Shown: in pieces, positions 24,160 to 33,142 of the stretch
How positions within the stretch are numbered: position 1 is the first letter of the stretch
How the letters are laid out: each line of letters begins with the position of its first letter
The notes under the pieces: model-generated
What the model was told of the DNA's origin: nothing
The model's input: the letters and a program-made list of their open reading frames with translations, nothing else
Databases searched by the model: none
Position numbers and translations under genes: made by a program
Assembly: GCA_964348455.1 (NCBI GenBank)
Contig: CAYGCQ010000001.1
Span: 1 to 64,000, forward strand
Direction: 5' to 3'
Origin: UBA10133 sp964348455
GTDB taxonomy: Bacteria; Patescibacteriota; Microgenomatia; UBA1400; MFAQ01
DNA: 64,000 bases

Positions 24160-25356
24160 CTACTCATACCTAATTGCTTCCATGGGTGAGAGATCTGCCG
24201 CTTTTTTGGCCGGGAACACTCCGAAGAATATTCCGATTCCACTAGACACTCCGATAGCCAGAATTACAGCAAAAAGGTTGATTGCCACCGGAAACCAATT
24301 TTGCACAACGGCTACCAAAATAGTGGCCAGAATTAGCCCGACTATTCCACCAAAAAGCGAAAGCATGGTTGACTCGGTCAAGAATTGGAGAAGAATGTCT
24401 CTTGTAGTCGCCCCTAGCGCTCTTCGGATACCAACCTCACGAGTTCTCTCTGTCACTGTAGCGTACATGATATTCATAATCCCAATTCCTCCTACGATTA
24501 GTGATATGGACCCAATCGCTATCAAAACAAGATTAATTATTCCAAATATTTGATCCACTGTCGAAAGGATTTCTGATTGCTCCGTTACAGAAAATTTATC
24601 CTCATCGTACCTCTTAAGTAGAGTCCTTTCAGCTTCTTCTTTAACCTCACCCACTTTATCGGCAGACTCAATTCCTAGATATATTGCGAAAAATGTTTTT
24701 TTTGGGTTCATAGATCCGAAGGTAGTTGTATAAGGCATAAATGCGGCACCATCTCTTTCTTGATTTCCCATTTTTTTTGCTATACCTATCACTTTTAGCC
24801 TGAGTCCACTGACCCGTATAGTTTTCCCCAGAGCGTCATTAGGATTTCCATAAAGGTCAGATGCCAAACTGTTTCCCAAGACTACCACTTTAGATTTTTT
24901 GTCGACATCTGTTTTTTTCCACACCTCTCCAGCTTGAACCTCAATGTTAATAAGTGAGAAAACTTCCTCATTTCCACCCATGATATTCCCCACTTTTTCT
25001 TGATCAGCCGTCGAGATAAGAGCTGGTTGGAGAAATACCGGTACGACATATTTAATATCGGATAGTTTCTGAAGATTTCTTACATCTTTTTCATCAAACT
25101 CGGCACCTCCCGCCAGTCCAGCTGGACCATTACTTCCAGAAAAACCAGAACCAGGAAGTACCATAACCAAGTTTGCACCTAGACTTTCGAACTGATCAGA
25201 AATATAGTTTTTGAGGCCCAGTCCCAAAGCAATTAGTAATACTACTGACAAGACTCCTATCATTATTCCGAGCGATGTCAGACCAGTTCTAACCTTGTCT
25301 CTCTTAAAGTCATCAAATGCCGAAATAATAAGTTGAGATAACCCGTTTATTTTCAT
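24160..25356 (-). CDS. MacB-type ABC transporter permease
   Basis: A 398-residue FtsX/MacB-like permease. One N-terminal helix (about 30-52) precedes a large extracytoplasmic MacB core domain containing VVVLGNSLASDLYG. Three C-terminal helices follow, with the conserved GGIGIMNIMYATVTERTREVG-type loop and a C-terminal PLEAIRYE-like end (SPMEAIRYE). Such proteins transmit ATPase motion to the outside rather than forming a classical channel. It overlaps the ATPase gene by 4 bp and completes a three-gene adaptor-ATPase-permease operon. Confidence 0.92.
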   Translation of the reverse strand: MKINGLSQLIISAFDDFKRDKVRTGLTSLGIMIGVLSVVLLIALGLGLKNYISDQFESLGANLVMVLPGSGFSGSNGPAGLAGGAEFDEKDVRNLQKLSDIKYVVPVFLQPALISTADQEKVGNIMGGNEEVFSLINIEVQAGEVWKKTDVDKKSKVVVLGNSLASDLYGNPNDALGKTIRVSGLRLKVIGIAKKMGNQERDGAAFMPYTTTFGSMNPKKTFFAIYLGIESADKVGEVKEEAERTLLKRYDEDKFSVTEQSEILSTVDQIFGIINLVLIAIGSISLIVGGIGIMNIMYATVTERTREVGIRRALGATTRDILLQFLTESTMLSLFGGIVGLILATILVAVVQNWFPVAINLFAVILAIGVSSGIGIFFGVFPAKKAADLSPMEAIRYE

Positions 25357-26051
25357 TTTTTGTCACTAATTATTTCTCCGTCAAGCACTCTTATCTGCCT
25401 CCTAGTTTTCTCAGCAATATCCATCTCGTGAGTTACCATTACAATCGTAATCCCTTCAGACTTATTTAAATCGATAAATAGATTAATTATTTCGTTGCCA
25501 GTCTTGTGGTCCAAATTTCCGGTTGGTTCATCGGCGAGGATAAGTTGAGGTTTCATGATAAGAGCTCTTGCCACCGCCACTCTTTGCTGCTGTCCTCCCG
25601 AGATTCGATTGGGAAAAGAATTTTTTTTAGACAAGATTCCAAATCTCTCCATCAACATCTCAGATCTAGCTACTGGGTCAAAATCTAATTTTATTCTTGA
25701 GTAAGTGGCTGGGAGGAGTATGTTTTCTTGGACTGTTAGCTTATTCAGTAAGTTGAACTGTTGAAAAACGAAACCCACATAGGAATTTCTAAGAGTAGAT
25801 GTCTGATCATCACTTAGTCCTGAAACATCTTTTCCGTTGATGATAATTTCTCCCCTAGTGGGTTTATCCAAAAGTCCAATTATGTGCATTAGTGTCGATT
25901 TTCCGGATCCGGAAGGTCCAATGATAGAGGAAAACTCACCCTCAAAAATATCAAGATTAATATCTCTGAGTGCTGTAAAAGTTGAGCCGTCCCCCAACAA
26001 ATATTCCTTAAAAACCTTTTTAAGGCTGATTATAGATGACATCTTTTTCAT
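25353..26051 (-). CDS. MacB/LolD-type ABC transporter ATP-binding protein
   Basis: A 232-residue ATPase. Walker A is GPSGSGKST, the Q-loop is FVFQQFNLL, the signature is ISGGQQQRVAVARAL, Walker B is LILADEPTGNLD, and the H-loop is MVTHEMD. These place it with the LolD/MacB/FtsE group. It energises the adjacent permease. It overlaps the adaptor gene upstream by 32 bp and the permease downstream by 4 bp, so the three are translationally linked. Confidence 0.95.
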   Translation of the reverse strand: MKKMSSIISLKKVFKEYLLGDGSTFTALRDINLDIFEGEFSSIIGPSGSGKSTLMHIIGLLDKPTRGEIIINGKDVSGLSDDQTSTLRNSYVGFVFQQFNLLNKLTVQENILLPATYSRIKLDFDPVARSEMLMERFGILSKKNSFPNRISGGQQQRVAVARALIMKPQLILADEPTGNLDHKTGNEIINLFIDLNKSEGITIVMVTHEMDIAEKTRRQIRVLDGEIISDKK

Positions 26052-27048
26052 TTAGTCCTTCTTTGATCTCCACCATCCCATCAATAATTTGCCCCGTAGT
26101 TACTTCAGTTTTTTCAAATTTATTATTTACCATTTTAGTCACGAATAATTTTCCATTTTCTTTTTTCAGATATGCTTCAGGAATAGCAAGAACGTTTATT
26201 AATTCCTGCAGAACATAGTCAACATCTCCGGTCATTCCCATTTTAATTTTATCTGCAGAAGCACCTGGGTCGAAATTTATTTTTATTTCATAAACTGTTC
26301 CAGATCCTCCTGATTTGGGAATAAATCCGATTATCTCGATCGTGCCAGCAAATTCATCATTCGGAAAGGAATCCAAGATAATTTTTCCCGTCATTCCCTG
26401 ACTAAAAGAGGGAACTTCTGTTTGGTCGGCCGTAGCAGAGAAAAATAAAGTCGTAGGATTTACTACGCTAATTGTTGCTGAAGCTGGAGTGATGTTAGTC
26501 CCTGGTACTGGCACATCCACTTTAGTAATAATTCCCTCGAAAGGAGAAAATATCGTTGCGAACTTTAACGCTAAATCTTTTGCTTCGACTGTGAGCACTG
26601 AGTTATTCAGATCAAATTGATTTTTCTGAAGTGTTCTTTTTATCGCGTCTCTGGCAGCGTCGGTCATTCCTCGGGTTTCCCAGTCCCTGTTGTCATCAAC
26701 TCCTTGTTCAAAGTCCCACCGCTCTTTCATATAGTTATTCAAGTACTGGCCCATCGTATTCTGCAGTTCTCTTTTATCTAGTGAAGCAAGTGCTTGATAT
26801 TTTTTTACTACATCACCCTCCTTTACTCCCACCCAAGTCAGGAGGCCGGAAGTCTGAAATTTAACATCGGCTTTTTCTTTTGCGTCTATCTCTCCTGAAA
26901 GAGTCAACATCTCCGTCAAATCTTCTCTTTTTACGGTATAAGAGTCGCCGGCTTTTGCCTTAGCAGCCGCACTATTTCTCCACCAAAAACCACCGCCGAC
27001 AAGCAGTACCAACACAATAATCCACCAAAAACGTTTCAAAAACTTCAT
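26020..27048 (-). CDS. Periplasmic-adaptor-like (HlyD/MacA) protein
   Basis: A 342-residue membrane-fusion-type protein. One N-terminal helix (5-22) precedes a lipoyl-like half (TLSGEIDAKEKADVKFQTSGLLTWVGV), a helical hairpin, a second lipoyl-like half (FSPFEGIITKVDVPVPG) and beta-barrel/proximal domains. In Gram-negative bacteria such adaptors reach an outer-membrane channel; similar operons without the channel occur in Gram-positive-like cells, as probably here. Substrate unknown. TAAAAT (27060-27055) ends six bases before the ATG and would drive the operon. Confidence 0.9.
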   Translation of the reverse strand: MKFLKRFWWIIVLVLLVGGGFWWRNSAAAKAKAGDSYTVKREDLTEMLTLSGEIDAKEKADVKFQTSGLLTWVGVKEGDVVKKYQALASLDKRELQNTMGQYLNNYMKERWDFEQGVDDNRDWETRGMTDAARDAIKRTLQKNQFDLNNSVLTVEAKDLALKFATIFSPFEGIITKVDVPVPGTNITPASATISVVNPTTLFFSATADQTEVPSFSQGMTGKIILDSFPNDEFAGTIEIIGFIPKSGGSGTVYEIKINFDPGASADKIKMGMTGDVDYVLQELINVLAIPEAYLKKENGKLFVTKMVNNKFEKTEVTTGQIIDGMVEIKEGLNEKDVIYNQP

Positions 27049-27124
27049 TAAGTCATTTTATCTCAACCATACCCTTTTAGCTATATTTTAGCTCGATAAT
27101 ATTCATTCACCTCACACCACCCCT

Positions 27125-27225
27125 TGTCATGCCGGTTGTCATTCCCGACTTGATCGGGAAGCTATTCAAATCTACGTAGTCGTCTCCAATAGTTGACCCG
27201 GCATCCAGCGGGTGAATCTATTCAA
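27125..27225 (+). repeat. Composite REP-like elements
   Basis: GTCATGCCGG joins a GTCATTCCCGACTTGATCGGGAA unit, then CAAATCTACGTAGTCG..GTTGACCCGGCATCC, where the outer GCCGG arms can pair across the inner hairpin. It lies between divergent genes yet keeps the same orientation as all other copies. Confidence 0.7.
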
Positions 27226-27287
27226 TAACTCCGAACTCTGTCATTGCAAATAAATACATTATCTTTCAATACATAGTAATATGTTTA

Positions 27288-28526
27288 ATGTCTGCATTTA
27301 ATCAAGAAAGAATTTTTTACAATCCGGAAATCGAAAGATACAGAAAAGAACTCGGTGAGCCAACAAGTTATGGTGAAGCTCTCACTATAGTGGGACATTC
27401 ATTTGCAGAACCGATAAGGAACCAAGATTTGTTAGACATTGCCATTTCTTTAGGTTTGTCTGATGAAAAAATTGAACCGATAAAAAAAGCTATCTCAGCT
27501 ACAGGTTTTACCACCAGGTATTTTTCTATGCTACCGGGTCAAGAGTTTGACCTGGACAAATCTCTTGATAGAGTCACAGACATTGGAGCCTTGCTGTTGT
27601 CGGAAACATTAAAAGCCAAGGGTTGGGAAGATGGCTTCGATTTATTTATCGATACCTCTGCCTTTTTACCAACATCTATTAATAAAGAAATATTAAATAA
27701 AATAGGGACTAAAGATGGTCAGGTAATGTCTCGCTCATATCGCTATGCATGTGCCGGTGCTGTTGGAGCTTTTATCGACTGTCTTTCCGATCCTTCACTC
27801 AAAAATGCTCGTATAGTTATAGGTGCTCTAGAGCCCCTCAGCTGGCTACTCGACACCAATCAATTCCTTTCTCCGGAAACCATTACCTTCCCGGCAATTT
27901 TTGGAGATGCCAACACTTTTATGGCATTTGAACCTTCTAGATTTGTTTTGGATCATAAAAAAATTGTCATCCAGCCCGATGGTGGAGTTATCAAATTAAA
28001 AAGCATGTACCAGCATGATCAATTTACGTCGCAGCCTTCATCTATACCGGCTCACTACGAATTCGAAAATCATGGGGAAGAAATATTTAACTATTCTCAG
28101 GAGGGAGCTTTTCTAAATATCCCCACACCGGATAATGGCTCCTCTGTTTCCATGGATGGTATGGCCACAGGCTTCTTTTTTGGAGATAAAACTACTCAAG
28201 TAATTACCTCACTAGTTGATGAATACAAAAACAAAAATTTGTTAAATCAATTGGGCGAAAAAAACATTATTATGCATCCCGCTAGTAAGCCTGTAGTCGA
28301 CCGAATTGCAAAACTTTTATACAGAAATGGCCGCTATCTGGAAAAACCTGAACTTTCATTTCTCATGGATAAAGCCGGTTACTCAAACGGAAGTTCCGCC
28401 ACCACTCTAAATCGATGGAGATACATGATAGAGAATAATTTACTGGATCATCATCAACCCATGCTTTGGATAGCACCAGGGATTGGTTCGGCTATTGCCG
28501 GTGCCATTGGTTGGATTAATCCTTGA
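27288..28526 (+). CDS. 3-oxoacyl-ACP synthase III (KAS III)-like protein
   Basis: A 412-residue thiolase-fold protein. The candidate triad is Cys155 (YRYACAGAVG), His330 (IIMHPASKPVVDRI, where FabH has HQAN..I) and Asn367 (AGYSNGSSATTLN). The spacing fits KAS III/HMG-CoA-synthase-like enzymes, which condense an acyl thioester with a malonyl or acetyl unit. It is about 80 residues longer than FabH. No acyl carrier protein, malonyl transferase or other fatty-acid gene lies nearby, so substrate and pathway are open. TAATAT ends five bases before the ATG. Confidence 0.75.
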   Translation: MSAFNQERIFYNPEIERYRKELGEPTSYGEALTIVGHSFAEPIRNQDLLDIAISLGLSDEKIEPIKKAISATGFTTRYFSMLPGQEFDLDKSLDRVTDIGALLLSETLKAKGWEDGFDLFIDTSAFLPTSINKEILNKIGTKDGQVMSRSYRYACAGAVGAFIDCLSDPSLKNARIVIGALEPLSWLLDTNQFLSPETITFPAIFGDANTFMAFEPSRFVLDHKKIVIQPDGGVIKLKSMYQHDQFTSQPSSIPAHYEFENHGEEIFNYSQEGAFLNIPTPDNGSSVSMDGMATGFFFGDKTTQVITSLVDEYKNKNLLNQLGEKNIIMHPASKPVVDRIAKLLYRNGRYLEKPELSFLMDKAGYSNGSSATTLNRWRYMIENNLLDHHQPMLWIAPGIGSAIAGAIGWINP

Positions 28527-28576
28527 GTATTGTTTCTTTAAGTAAGATTTCAGGATAGTTTAATATATATTCATCT

Positions 28577-28924
28577 ATGAATTTGAATTTATCCATCAAT
28601 CTTTCTGGTCTAGGGCGAAAGCTCGCAGTTGTTTTTGCGGCAATCATTGCTCTGGTGACGGTTGGTTCGGCAATTGCTAAAATGACTTCCAATCCACAGG
28701 AATCTCAATCTATTGATAACTCTACTGAAATATCACCCACCATTTCCATTGCCCCTTCAGATATCCCCACTCAACCAACAAACACTGTTATCCAGGAAGA
28801 CTCCTTGGAGGAGATAGTCACTCCAACAGTCACACCAGTTATTACAGCAACCCCAATAATTACGGGTGCAACATTAATAGTCACTCCTGTTGTGCGTCGT
28901 GAGCGTGAAGATGACGACGATTAA
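28577..28924 (+). CDS. Small membrane-anchored Thr/Pro-rich protein, 115 aa
   Basis: No family recognised. One N-terminal helix (residues about 12-32) is followed by a Thr/Pro/Ser/Ile-rich extracytoplasmic tail ending in Arg-Arg-Glu-Arg and four Asp. The acidic end could bind cations, but that is speculation. It lies directly upstream of the heme/ferric-reductase genes. TATATT ends five bases before the ATG. Confidence 0.55.
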   Translation: MNLNLSINLSGLGRKLAVVFAAIIALVTVGSAIAKMTSNPQESQSIDNSTEISPTISIAPSDIPTQPTNTVIQEDSLEEIVTPTVTPVITATPIITGATLIVTPVVRREREDDDD

Positions 28925-28947
28925 TTCTTTGATTTAGATAGTTTTAA

Positions 28948-29307
28948 ATGAATAAAAATACTCAGTGGGTCATAAAAGCCTCTTTACTTTCATGCACTTT
29001 GACCGCTGTTGTAACGTTTTCGGCTCTATATTTCAGACCAGCATCAATAGATTCTCAGTATAGTGCTGAGGACAAAGCATTTACATTGGCTGAGATAAAA
29101 AACTATGATGGAACTATTGACAACAAGCCAATTTATGTCGCAATGAACGGGCTAGTTTATGACGTATCCGCCGGCAGAGAGTACTATGTGAGTGGCGGCC
29201 CCTATCATTACTTGGCCGGCAAAGACTCATCAAAAGAATTAAATCTTTTTGGCGGAGCCATAATCAAAAAGAAATATCCGGTAATAGGAAAAATAATTAA
29301 GCCATGA
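28948..29307 (+). CDS. Membrane-anchored MAPR-like heme-binding (cytochrome b5-fold) protein
   Basis: A 119-residue protein with one N-terminal helix (about 8-28) and a domain of the cytochrome b5/steroid-binding fold. The pattern FTLAEIKNYDGT, IYVAMNGLVYDVS, YYVSGGPYHYLAGKDSSKEL matches MAPR-type proteins, where Tyr rather than paired His ligates heme. Its stop overlaps the reductase start by 4 bp. It is probably an extracytoplasmic electron carrier or heme sensor for the reductase that follows. Confidence 0.8.
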   Translation: MNKNTQWVIKASLLSCTLTAVVTFSALYFRPASIDSQYSAEDKAFTLAEIKNYDGTIDNKPIYVAMNGLVYDVSAGREYYVSGGPYHYLAGKDSSKELNLFGGAIIKKKYPVIGKIIKP

Positions 29308-30614
29308 AAATACGTTTTGGAAATATTTTTATTTGCACTTCTTTAGCTCTCACACTGACTTTGTTTATTGCCGCCAAAATATCTGGCAGTGAGCTCAGTA
29401 TAATCAGCTGGGTAAATGCATCTCGGTTAATTTCCTTGTTGGGCACCACCCTGTTAGCCATATCATTTCTCCTTTCATCACGTTTTTCTTTTTTGGAAAA
29501 TTGGTTTGGTGGCCTAGATAAGGTATATCGATTGCACCACGTAGTCGGAGGACTGTCCTTTGTTTTTCTGCTGCATCATCCACTCTTTTTACTAGTCAGT
29601 GTACTCCCAAATCTGACCTCTGGTTGGAAATATATCTGGTTTTCTAATATCCTCTCTTTCAACTATGGATTGACCAGTCTTTACTTCATGCTTCTCATGA
29701 TTCTTCTCACCCTATTTATCAAACTTCCTTACTCTGTTTGGAAAAAAACTCACGAGCTCATGGGGATTGCACTAATCTTTGCTACGCTACACATTATTAC
29801 TATCACTAGTGATGTAAGCCGATTCATGCCACTCAGGTACTGGATTTTTTTCCTTCTCTTTATCTCGATTATCTCCGCCTTCTACCGCCGCTTCCTATAT
29901 AGATTTATTGGTCCCAAGTTCGATTTTTTGATTAAGGCTATAGAACGTAGGGGCGACGTACTCGTTCTAGACCTTCAGCCTGTAAATAAAGAAATGAAAC
30001 CCCTGCCTGGACAATTTATCTTTATTCGCTTCGAGGGGGTGGGTAATGAAGCGCACCCTTTTTCAATTTTCTCAATTGGTTTGGATGGCACGCTTCGTAT
30101 TGGCGTCAAGATCCTGGGTGATCACACCTTGCAAATGATTTCTCTTGTTGCCGGAAAAAAGGCGGTGGCGTGGGGACCATACGGTAAGTTCTGGGAAAGT
30201 TATTTCTCCAAAAAAGATCTTATTATGATTGCAGGAGGTATCGGTGTCACCCCCTTTTTGTCAATGATTGAACAAGAAAATAGAACAGAATCAAATAGAA
30301 AAGAATCAAATAGAAAAGAATCAAATAGAAATATTACTCTAATTTACTGCGTGAAAAATACCCAGGAGGCTGTTTTTGACGCTGACATAAAAAATTTAAT
30401 ATTCAATAGCTCTAATATCACTTATTTCCCATACAGCTCGGAAGATTTGGGAAGAATTGAGTCTAATAAAATAATGAAAATTACTGGAGATCTAAGCGGA
30501 AAAAAGATTATGATATGCGGACCAAATTCCATGATGACTTCTTTGACAGATCAGTTTTTGAAACTGGGAGTTAAGAATCGAGATATTATTTTTGAAGACT
30601 TTAATTTAAAATGA
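29304..30614 (+). CDS. Ferric-reductase-like transmembrane flavoprotein
   Basis: A 436-residue protein. Residues 1-205 hold about six helices of the ferric-reductase transmembrane domain, with His pairs such as YRLHHVVGG and FLLHHPLF that can carry two hemes. An FAD-binding barrel follows (HPFSIFSIG, about 248-256), then an NAD(P)-binding domain (IAGGIGVTPFLSMI and MICGPNSMM). It should pass electrons from NAD(P)H across the membrane through heme. A tight 15-bp repeat encodes three ESNRK units at 30288-30332 between the last two domains. It is the centre of a three-gene overlapping operon. Confidence 0.88.
   Translation: MKIRFGNIFICTSLALTLTLFIAAKISGSELSIISWVNASRLISLLGTTLLAISFLLSSRFSFLENWFGGLDKVYRLHHVVGGLSFVFLLHHPLFLLVSVLPNLTSGWKYIWFSNILSFNYGLTSLYFMLLMILLTLFIKLPYSVWKKTHELMGIALIFATLHIITITSDVSRFMPLRYWIFFLLFISIISAFYRRFLYRFIGPKFDFLIKAIERRGDVLVLDLQPVNKEMKPLPGQFIFIRFEGVGNEAHPFSIFSIGLDGTLRIGVKILGDHTLQMISLVAGKKAVAWGPYGKFWESYFSKKDLIMIAGGIGVTPFLSMIEQENRTESNRKESNRKESNRNITLIYCVKNTQEAVFDADIKNLIFNSSNITYFPYSSEDLGRIESNKIMKITGDLSGKKIMICGPNSMMTSLTDQFLKLGVKNRDIIFEDFNLK
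30288..30332 (+). repeat. Three tandem 15-bp units inside the ferric-reductase-like gene
   Basis: The unit GAATCAAATAGAAAA occurs three times in frame, encoding repeated Glu-Ser-Asn-Arg-Lys; the third copy differs in its last base. Copy number could vary without frameshifting. Confidence 0.85.
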
Positions 30615-31078
30615 GCTGGGTTAAAAACATCGTCTTCATTGCTCTCCTGAACTTTGTAACAATTGTCATCATAGTGACCACTGCCTCTCTTATTCAATCG
30701 CCTAAATCTATGAGCGCTCCGGAATCTATTCCCACTGCCACACCGGCAGGTATCCCAAATATAGATCAGGAGGCTCAATCCAAGAACGGCTCTTTTGGGC
30801 AACCACCCCAACCATCATTTTTTCCTGCCAATACAAATATCCCAATTGTGATCACAGAATCTCCCTCCTCACAGCCATCAGTTTCTCAAACTCCAACCAC
30901 AGCTCCTCAGTCAGAAAGGTGCATAATCACTTTAGACGGCTCAAAATACGACATCACAATTTTCCAAAATATACACAGTGGTGGCAATGTTTTCACCTGT
31001 GGTTCAGATCAAAGTCAGCTTTTTCACGACCAGCACCCAGACTCATTTTTGGACAAATTGGCCAAGTACAAGATCTAA
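30611..31078 (+). CDS. Secreted/anchored cytochrome b5-like protein
   Basis: A 155-residue protein with an N-terminal helix (residues 5-25), a Pro/Ser/Thr/Gln linker and a C-terminal domain from about residue 104. That domain reads LDGSKYDITIFQNIHSGG, then a GSDQSQLFHDQHPDSFL segment. His-Ser-Gly-Gly stands where cytochrome b5 has its first heme ligand (HPGG), and the HDQHP His suits the second. Two Cys flank the domain. It overlaps the ferric-reductase gene by 4 bp. With the MAPR-like gene it frames the reductase with two different heme-protein types. Confidence 0.72.
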   Translation: MSWVKNIVFIALLNFVTIVIIVTTASLIQSPKSMSAPESIPTATPAGIPNIDQEAQSKNGSFGQPPQPSFFPANTNIPIVITESPSSQPSVSQTPTTAPQSERCIITLDGSKYDITIFQNIHSGGNVFTCGSDQSQLFHDQHPDSFLDKLAKYKI

Positions 31079-31094
31079 TAGGTTAAAATAACCC

Positions 31095-32195
31095 ATGGCT
31101 ATTGATTCCTCTATTAATCTTCCCGAACTAAAAAAACGGATCTCAGGTATCGTCGACAAACTTGACCTTGATAATCTCAAGCAAGAGTTGATTCTTCTTA
31201 CCGAAAAATCTACCGCCCCAGATCTATGGTCAAACGAAGAAAACGCCAAAGAAGTTATGTCCAAAATGGCGAGTATAAGAGACTCAATTTCCTTGGCTGA
31301 GAGGCTCACTCAAGACATAAAAAACTTGGAAGACTTGGTTGAGATGTCAAAGACAGCTGAAGACGAAAGTCTAAATGAAGAAATAAAAATTCTATACGAA
31401 ACATTAGTTAGATCAGTTGAAAAGACAGAGCTCATCACCTTCTTGTCTGATAAATACGATTCATCCGAAGCAATTTTTGCTATTAAGGCTGGGCAGGGGG
31501 GTACCGAAGCCATGGACTGGGCTGCTATGCTTTCCCGTATGTATACTCGTTTCTTTGAAAAGCGAGGTTGGACCTACGAAACTGTGGAATACTCACCGGG
31601 TGAGGAAGCGGGTATCAAATTTGTTTCGTATATCGTTCATGGTCGGTTTGCTTATGGTTTCTTAAAAAATGAAAAAGGTACTCATCGCTTGGTCCGCCAA
31701 TCACCCTTCAACGCCGACAAGCTTCGTCAAACTTCATTTGCTGGAGTAGAAGTTACCCCTTTGTTACCGGAAGAAGTTGAAGTGGAGATTAGAGATGAGG
31801 ATATCGAGTTTGAAGCCAGCCGTTCTAGTGGTGCCGGTGGTCAAAATGTAAACAAAGTTAGTACTGCTGTTCGCATCAAACACATTCCATCAGGCATCGT
31901 CGTCGAGTGTCAAACTCAGCGATATCAAGATGCCAATCGTAAAATTGCCATGCAAGTCCTGAAATCCAAGCTTTGGGAAATACAAGAAGCCAAGCGAAAT
32001 GAGGAGCTGGCACAGATCAAAGGTGGGGCGACTATTGCTAGTTGGGGTCACCAAATCCGTTCATATGTTCTTCATCCATATAAATTGGTAAAAGATTTGA
32101 GAACTGAATATGAAGAAACTAATCCGGACTCAGTGCTGGACGGTAATCTTGATGGTTTCATCGAGGCAGAGCTAAAATTCTTCGCCTCCAAATAA
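31095..32195 (+). CDS. prfB: Peptide chain release factor 2
   Basis: A 366-residue class I release factor reading UAA/UGA. The anticodon-like tripeptide SPF is present (VRQSPFNADKLRQTSF), and the catalytic GGQ lies in SSGAGGQNVNKVST. Unlike many bacterial prfB genes there is no in-frame TGA and no programmed +1 frameshift near codon 25; the frame is open from the ATG. Its presence fits the use of TGA as a stop in this window. TAAAAT ends five bases before the start, so the message is probably leaderless. Confidence 0.97.
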   Translation: MAIDSSINLPELKKRISGIVDKLDLDNLKQELILLTEKSTAPDLWSNEENAKEVMSKMASIRDSISLAERLTQDIKNLEDLVEMSKTAEDESLNEEIKILYETLVRSVEKTELITFLSDKYDSSEAIFAIKAGQGGTEAMDWAAMLSRMYTRFFEKRGWTYETVEYSPGEEAGIKFVSYIVHGRFAYGFLKNEKGTHRLVRQSPFNADKLRQTSFAGVEVTPLLPEEVEVEIRDEDIEFEASRSSGAGGQNVNKVSTAVRIKHIPSGIVVECQTQRYQDANRKIAMQVLKSKLWEIQEAKRNEELAQIKGGATIASWGHQIRSYVLHPYKLVKDLRTEYEETNPDSVLDGNLDGFIEAELKFFASK

Positions 32196-32230
32196 ATCTG
32201 CACCACCTGCAATCCGAGATATACCACCCA

Positions 32231-32475
32231 TGTCATTCCCGACTTGATCGGGAATCTATACAAATAAATACTATTGTCATCCCGACCGACCTGTCCGCAG
32301 ACGCTAAAGCGCAGCTTTTGCAAGTGAAGCAATCTCCCTCCACCCGTCACCCCTTGCACTCGTCTTCCTGCGTAGACGGACCGATGGTACCCGAAGGGGT
32401 AATTCTATATAAATAAACACACCCGTCATTGCGAATCTCGAGTATCCTCGAGCTGAAGCAATCTCCCTCCACGAA
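32231..32475 (+). repeat. Cluster of REP-like palindromes downstream of prfB
   Basis: The 308-bp gap 32196-32503 contains a CCCGACTTGATCGGG unit, a CCGACC unit, a unit with the inserted ATGGTACCCGAAGGGGTA, and a GCGAATCTCG..GAGCTGAAGC unit. I see no gene here, only the TAAACT hexamer before the next start. Confidence 0.8.
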
Positions 32476-32503
32476 CAATACTAAAGTTTGGTAAACTAGT
32501 TAC

Positions 32504-33046
32504 ATGGAAATAAAGACAATTGATCTGGATAAAGTAGATCCAAACACAGTAATAGTTAAAGATCCTCAAGTCGAGCCACCAAAAATAATTAAAAATAATA
32601 TGTCCTCCAAATCAAGCATTATTACTGTTGTCATTTTCTTAGTTACTGCTATTGCTGGTTTTTATAGTGGAGCCACACTTAAGTCATCTACATCAGGGAA
32701 AATGGTTGGTGCGTCAGGAGAATTAAAAAATATTCAAGCTGAAATCCCAACTACCGGAGTTAAAGTTGGTGATATCTATGGCTCTGCTGATGAAAAGATT
32801 TTCAAAGACAGTGCTACTGGAGTTATAGACAAGGGTGGTTTTAATGGTGAAGGTACACACAAGCTCGTTCGCCCAGGCGGTCCGGATCAAACCGTTTATA
32901 TAACTAGTTCTGTAGTCGACTTAGATACCATAGTTGGAGATCAGGTAACCATCTGGGGAGAAACGTTTAAAGGTCAGAAAGTTGGCTGGCTTATGGATGT
33001 TGGTCGTGTCAAAGTCGAAAACTTGAACATGCCGCTTCCAAAGTAA
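32504..33046 (+). CDS. Unrecognised single-helix membrane protein, 180 aa
   Basis: No family recognised. An N-terminal cytoplasmic segment of about 40 residues precedes one helix (about 43-62). The extracytoplasmic part contains GDIYGSADEKIFKDSATGVI and DTIVGDQVTIWGETFKG, likely a small beta domain. Related short proteins with a lone helix recur in this window. TAAACT (32492-32497) ends six bases before the ATG. It lies just upstream of ftsEX but is separated from it by a palindromic repeat. Confidence 0.6.
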   Translation: MEIKTIDLDKVDPNTVIVKDPQVEPPKIIKNNMSSKSSIITVVIFLVTAIAGFYSGATLKSSTSGKMVGASGELKNIQAEIPTTGVKVGDIYGSADEKIFKDSATGVIDKGGFNGEGTHKLVRPGGPDQTVYITSSVVDLDTIVGDQVTIWGETFKGQKVGWLMDVGRVKVENLNMPLPK

Positions 33047-33081
33047 ATTGAATATATCTTTTTTATCTTCACGATCAGTGT

Positions 33082-33113
33082 GTCATTCCCGACCTGATCG
33101 GGAATCCATCTGG
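33082..33113 (+). repeat. REP-like palindrome before ftsE
   Basis: GTCATTCCCGACCTGATCGGGAATC forms a hairpin. It separates the preceding gene from ftsE and may mark the end of the first transcript. Confidence 0.75.
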
Positions 33114-33142
33114 GAATGCATTAATAAAATACAGCAATAACT

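Noticed and set aside
24160..27048. Complete Gram-negative MacAB-TolC pump
   Set aside because: No outer-membrane channel gene is present and other genes suggest a single-membrane, sortase-bearing envelope.
28577..31078. Cytochrome-based respiratory chain
   Set aside because: No oxidase, quinone or ATP-synthase genes are nearby; only a reductase with two heme proteins can be supported.
31095..31200. Programmed frameshift in prfB
   Set aside because: The frame is open from the ATG with no in-frame TGA near codon 25, so no frameshift is needed.
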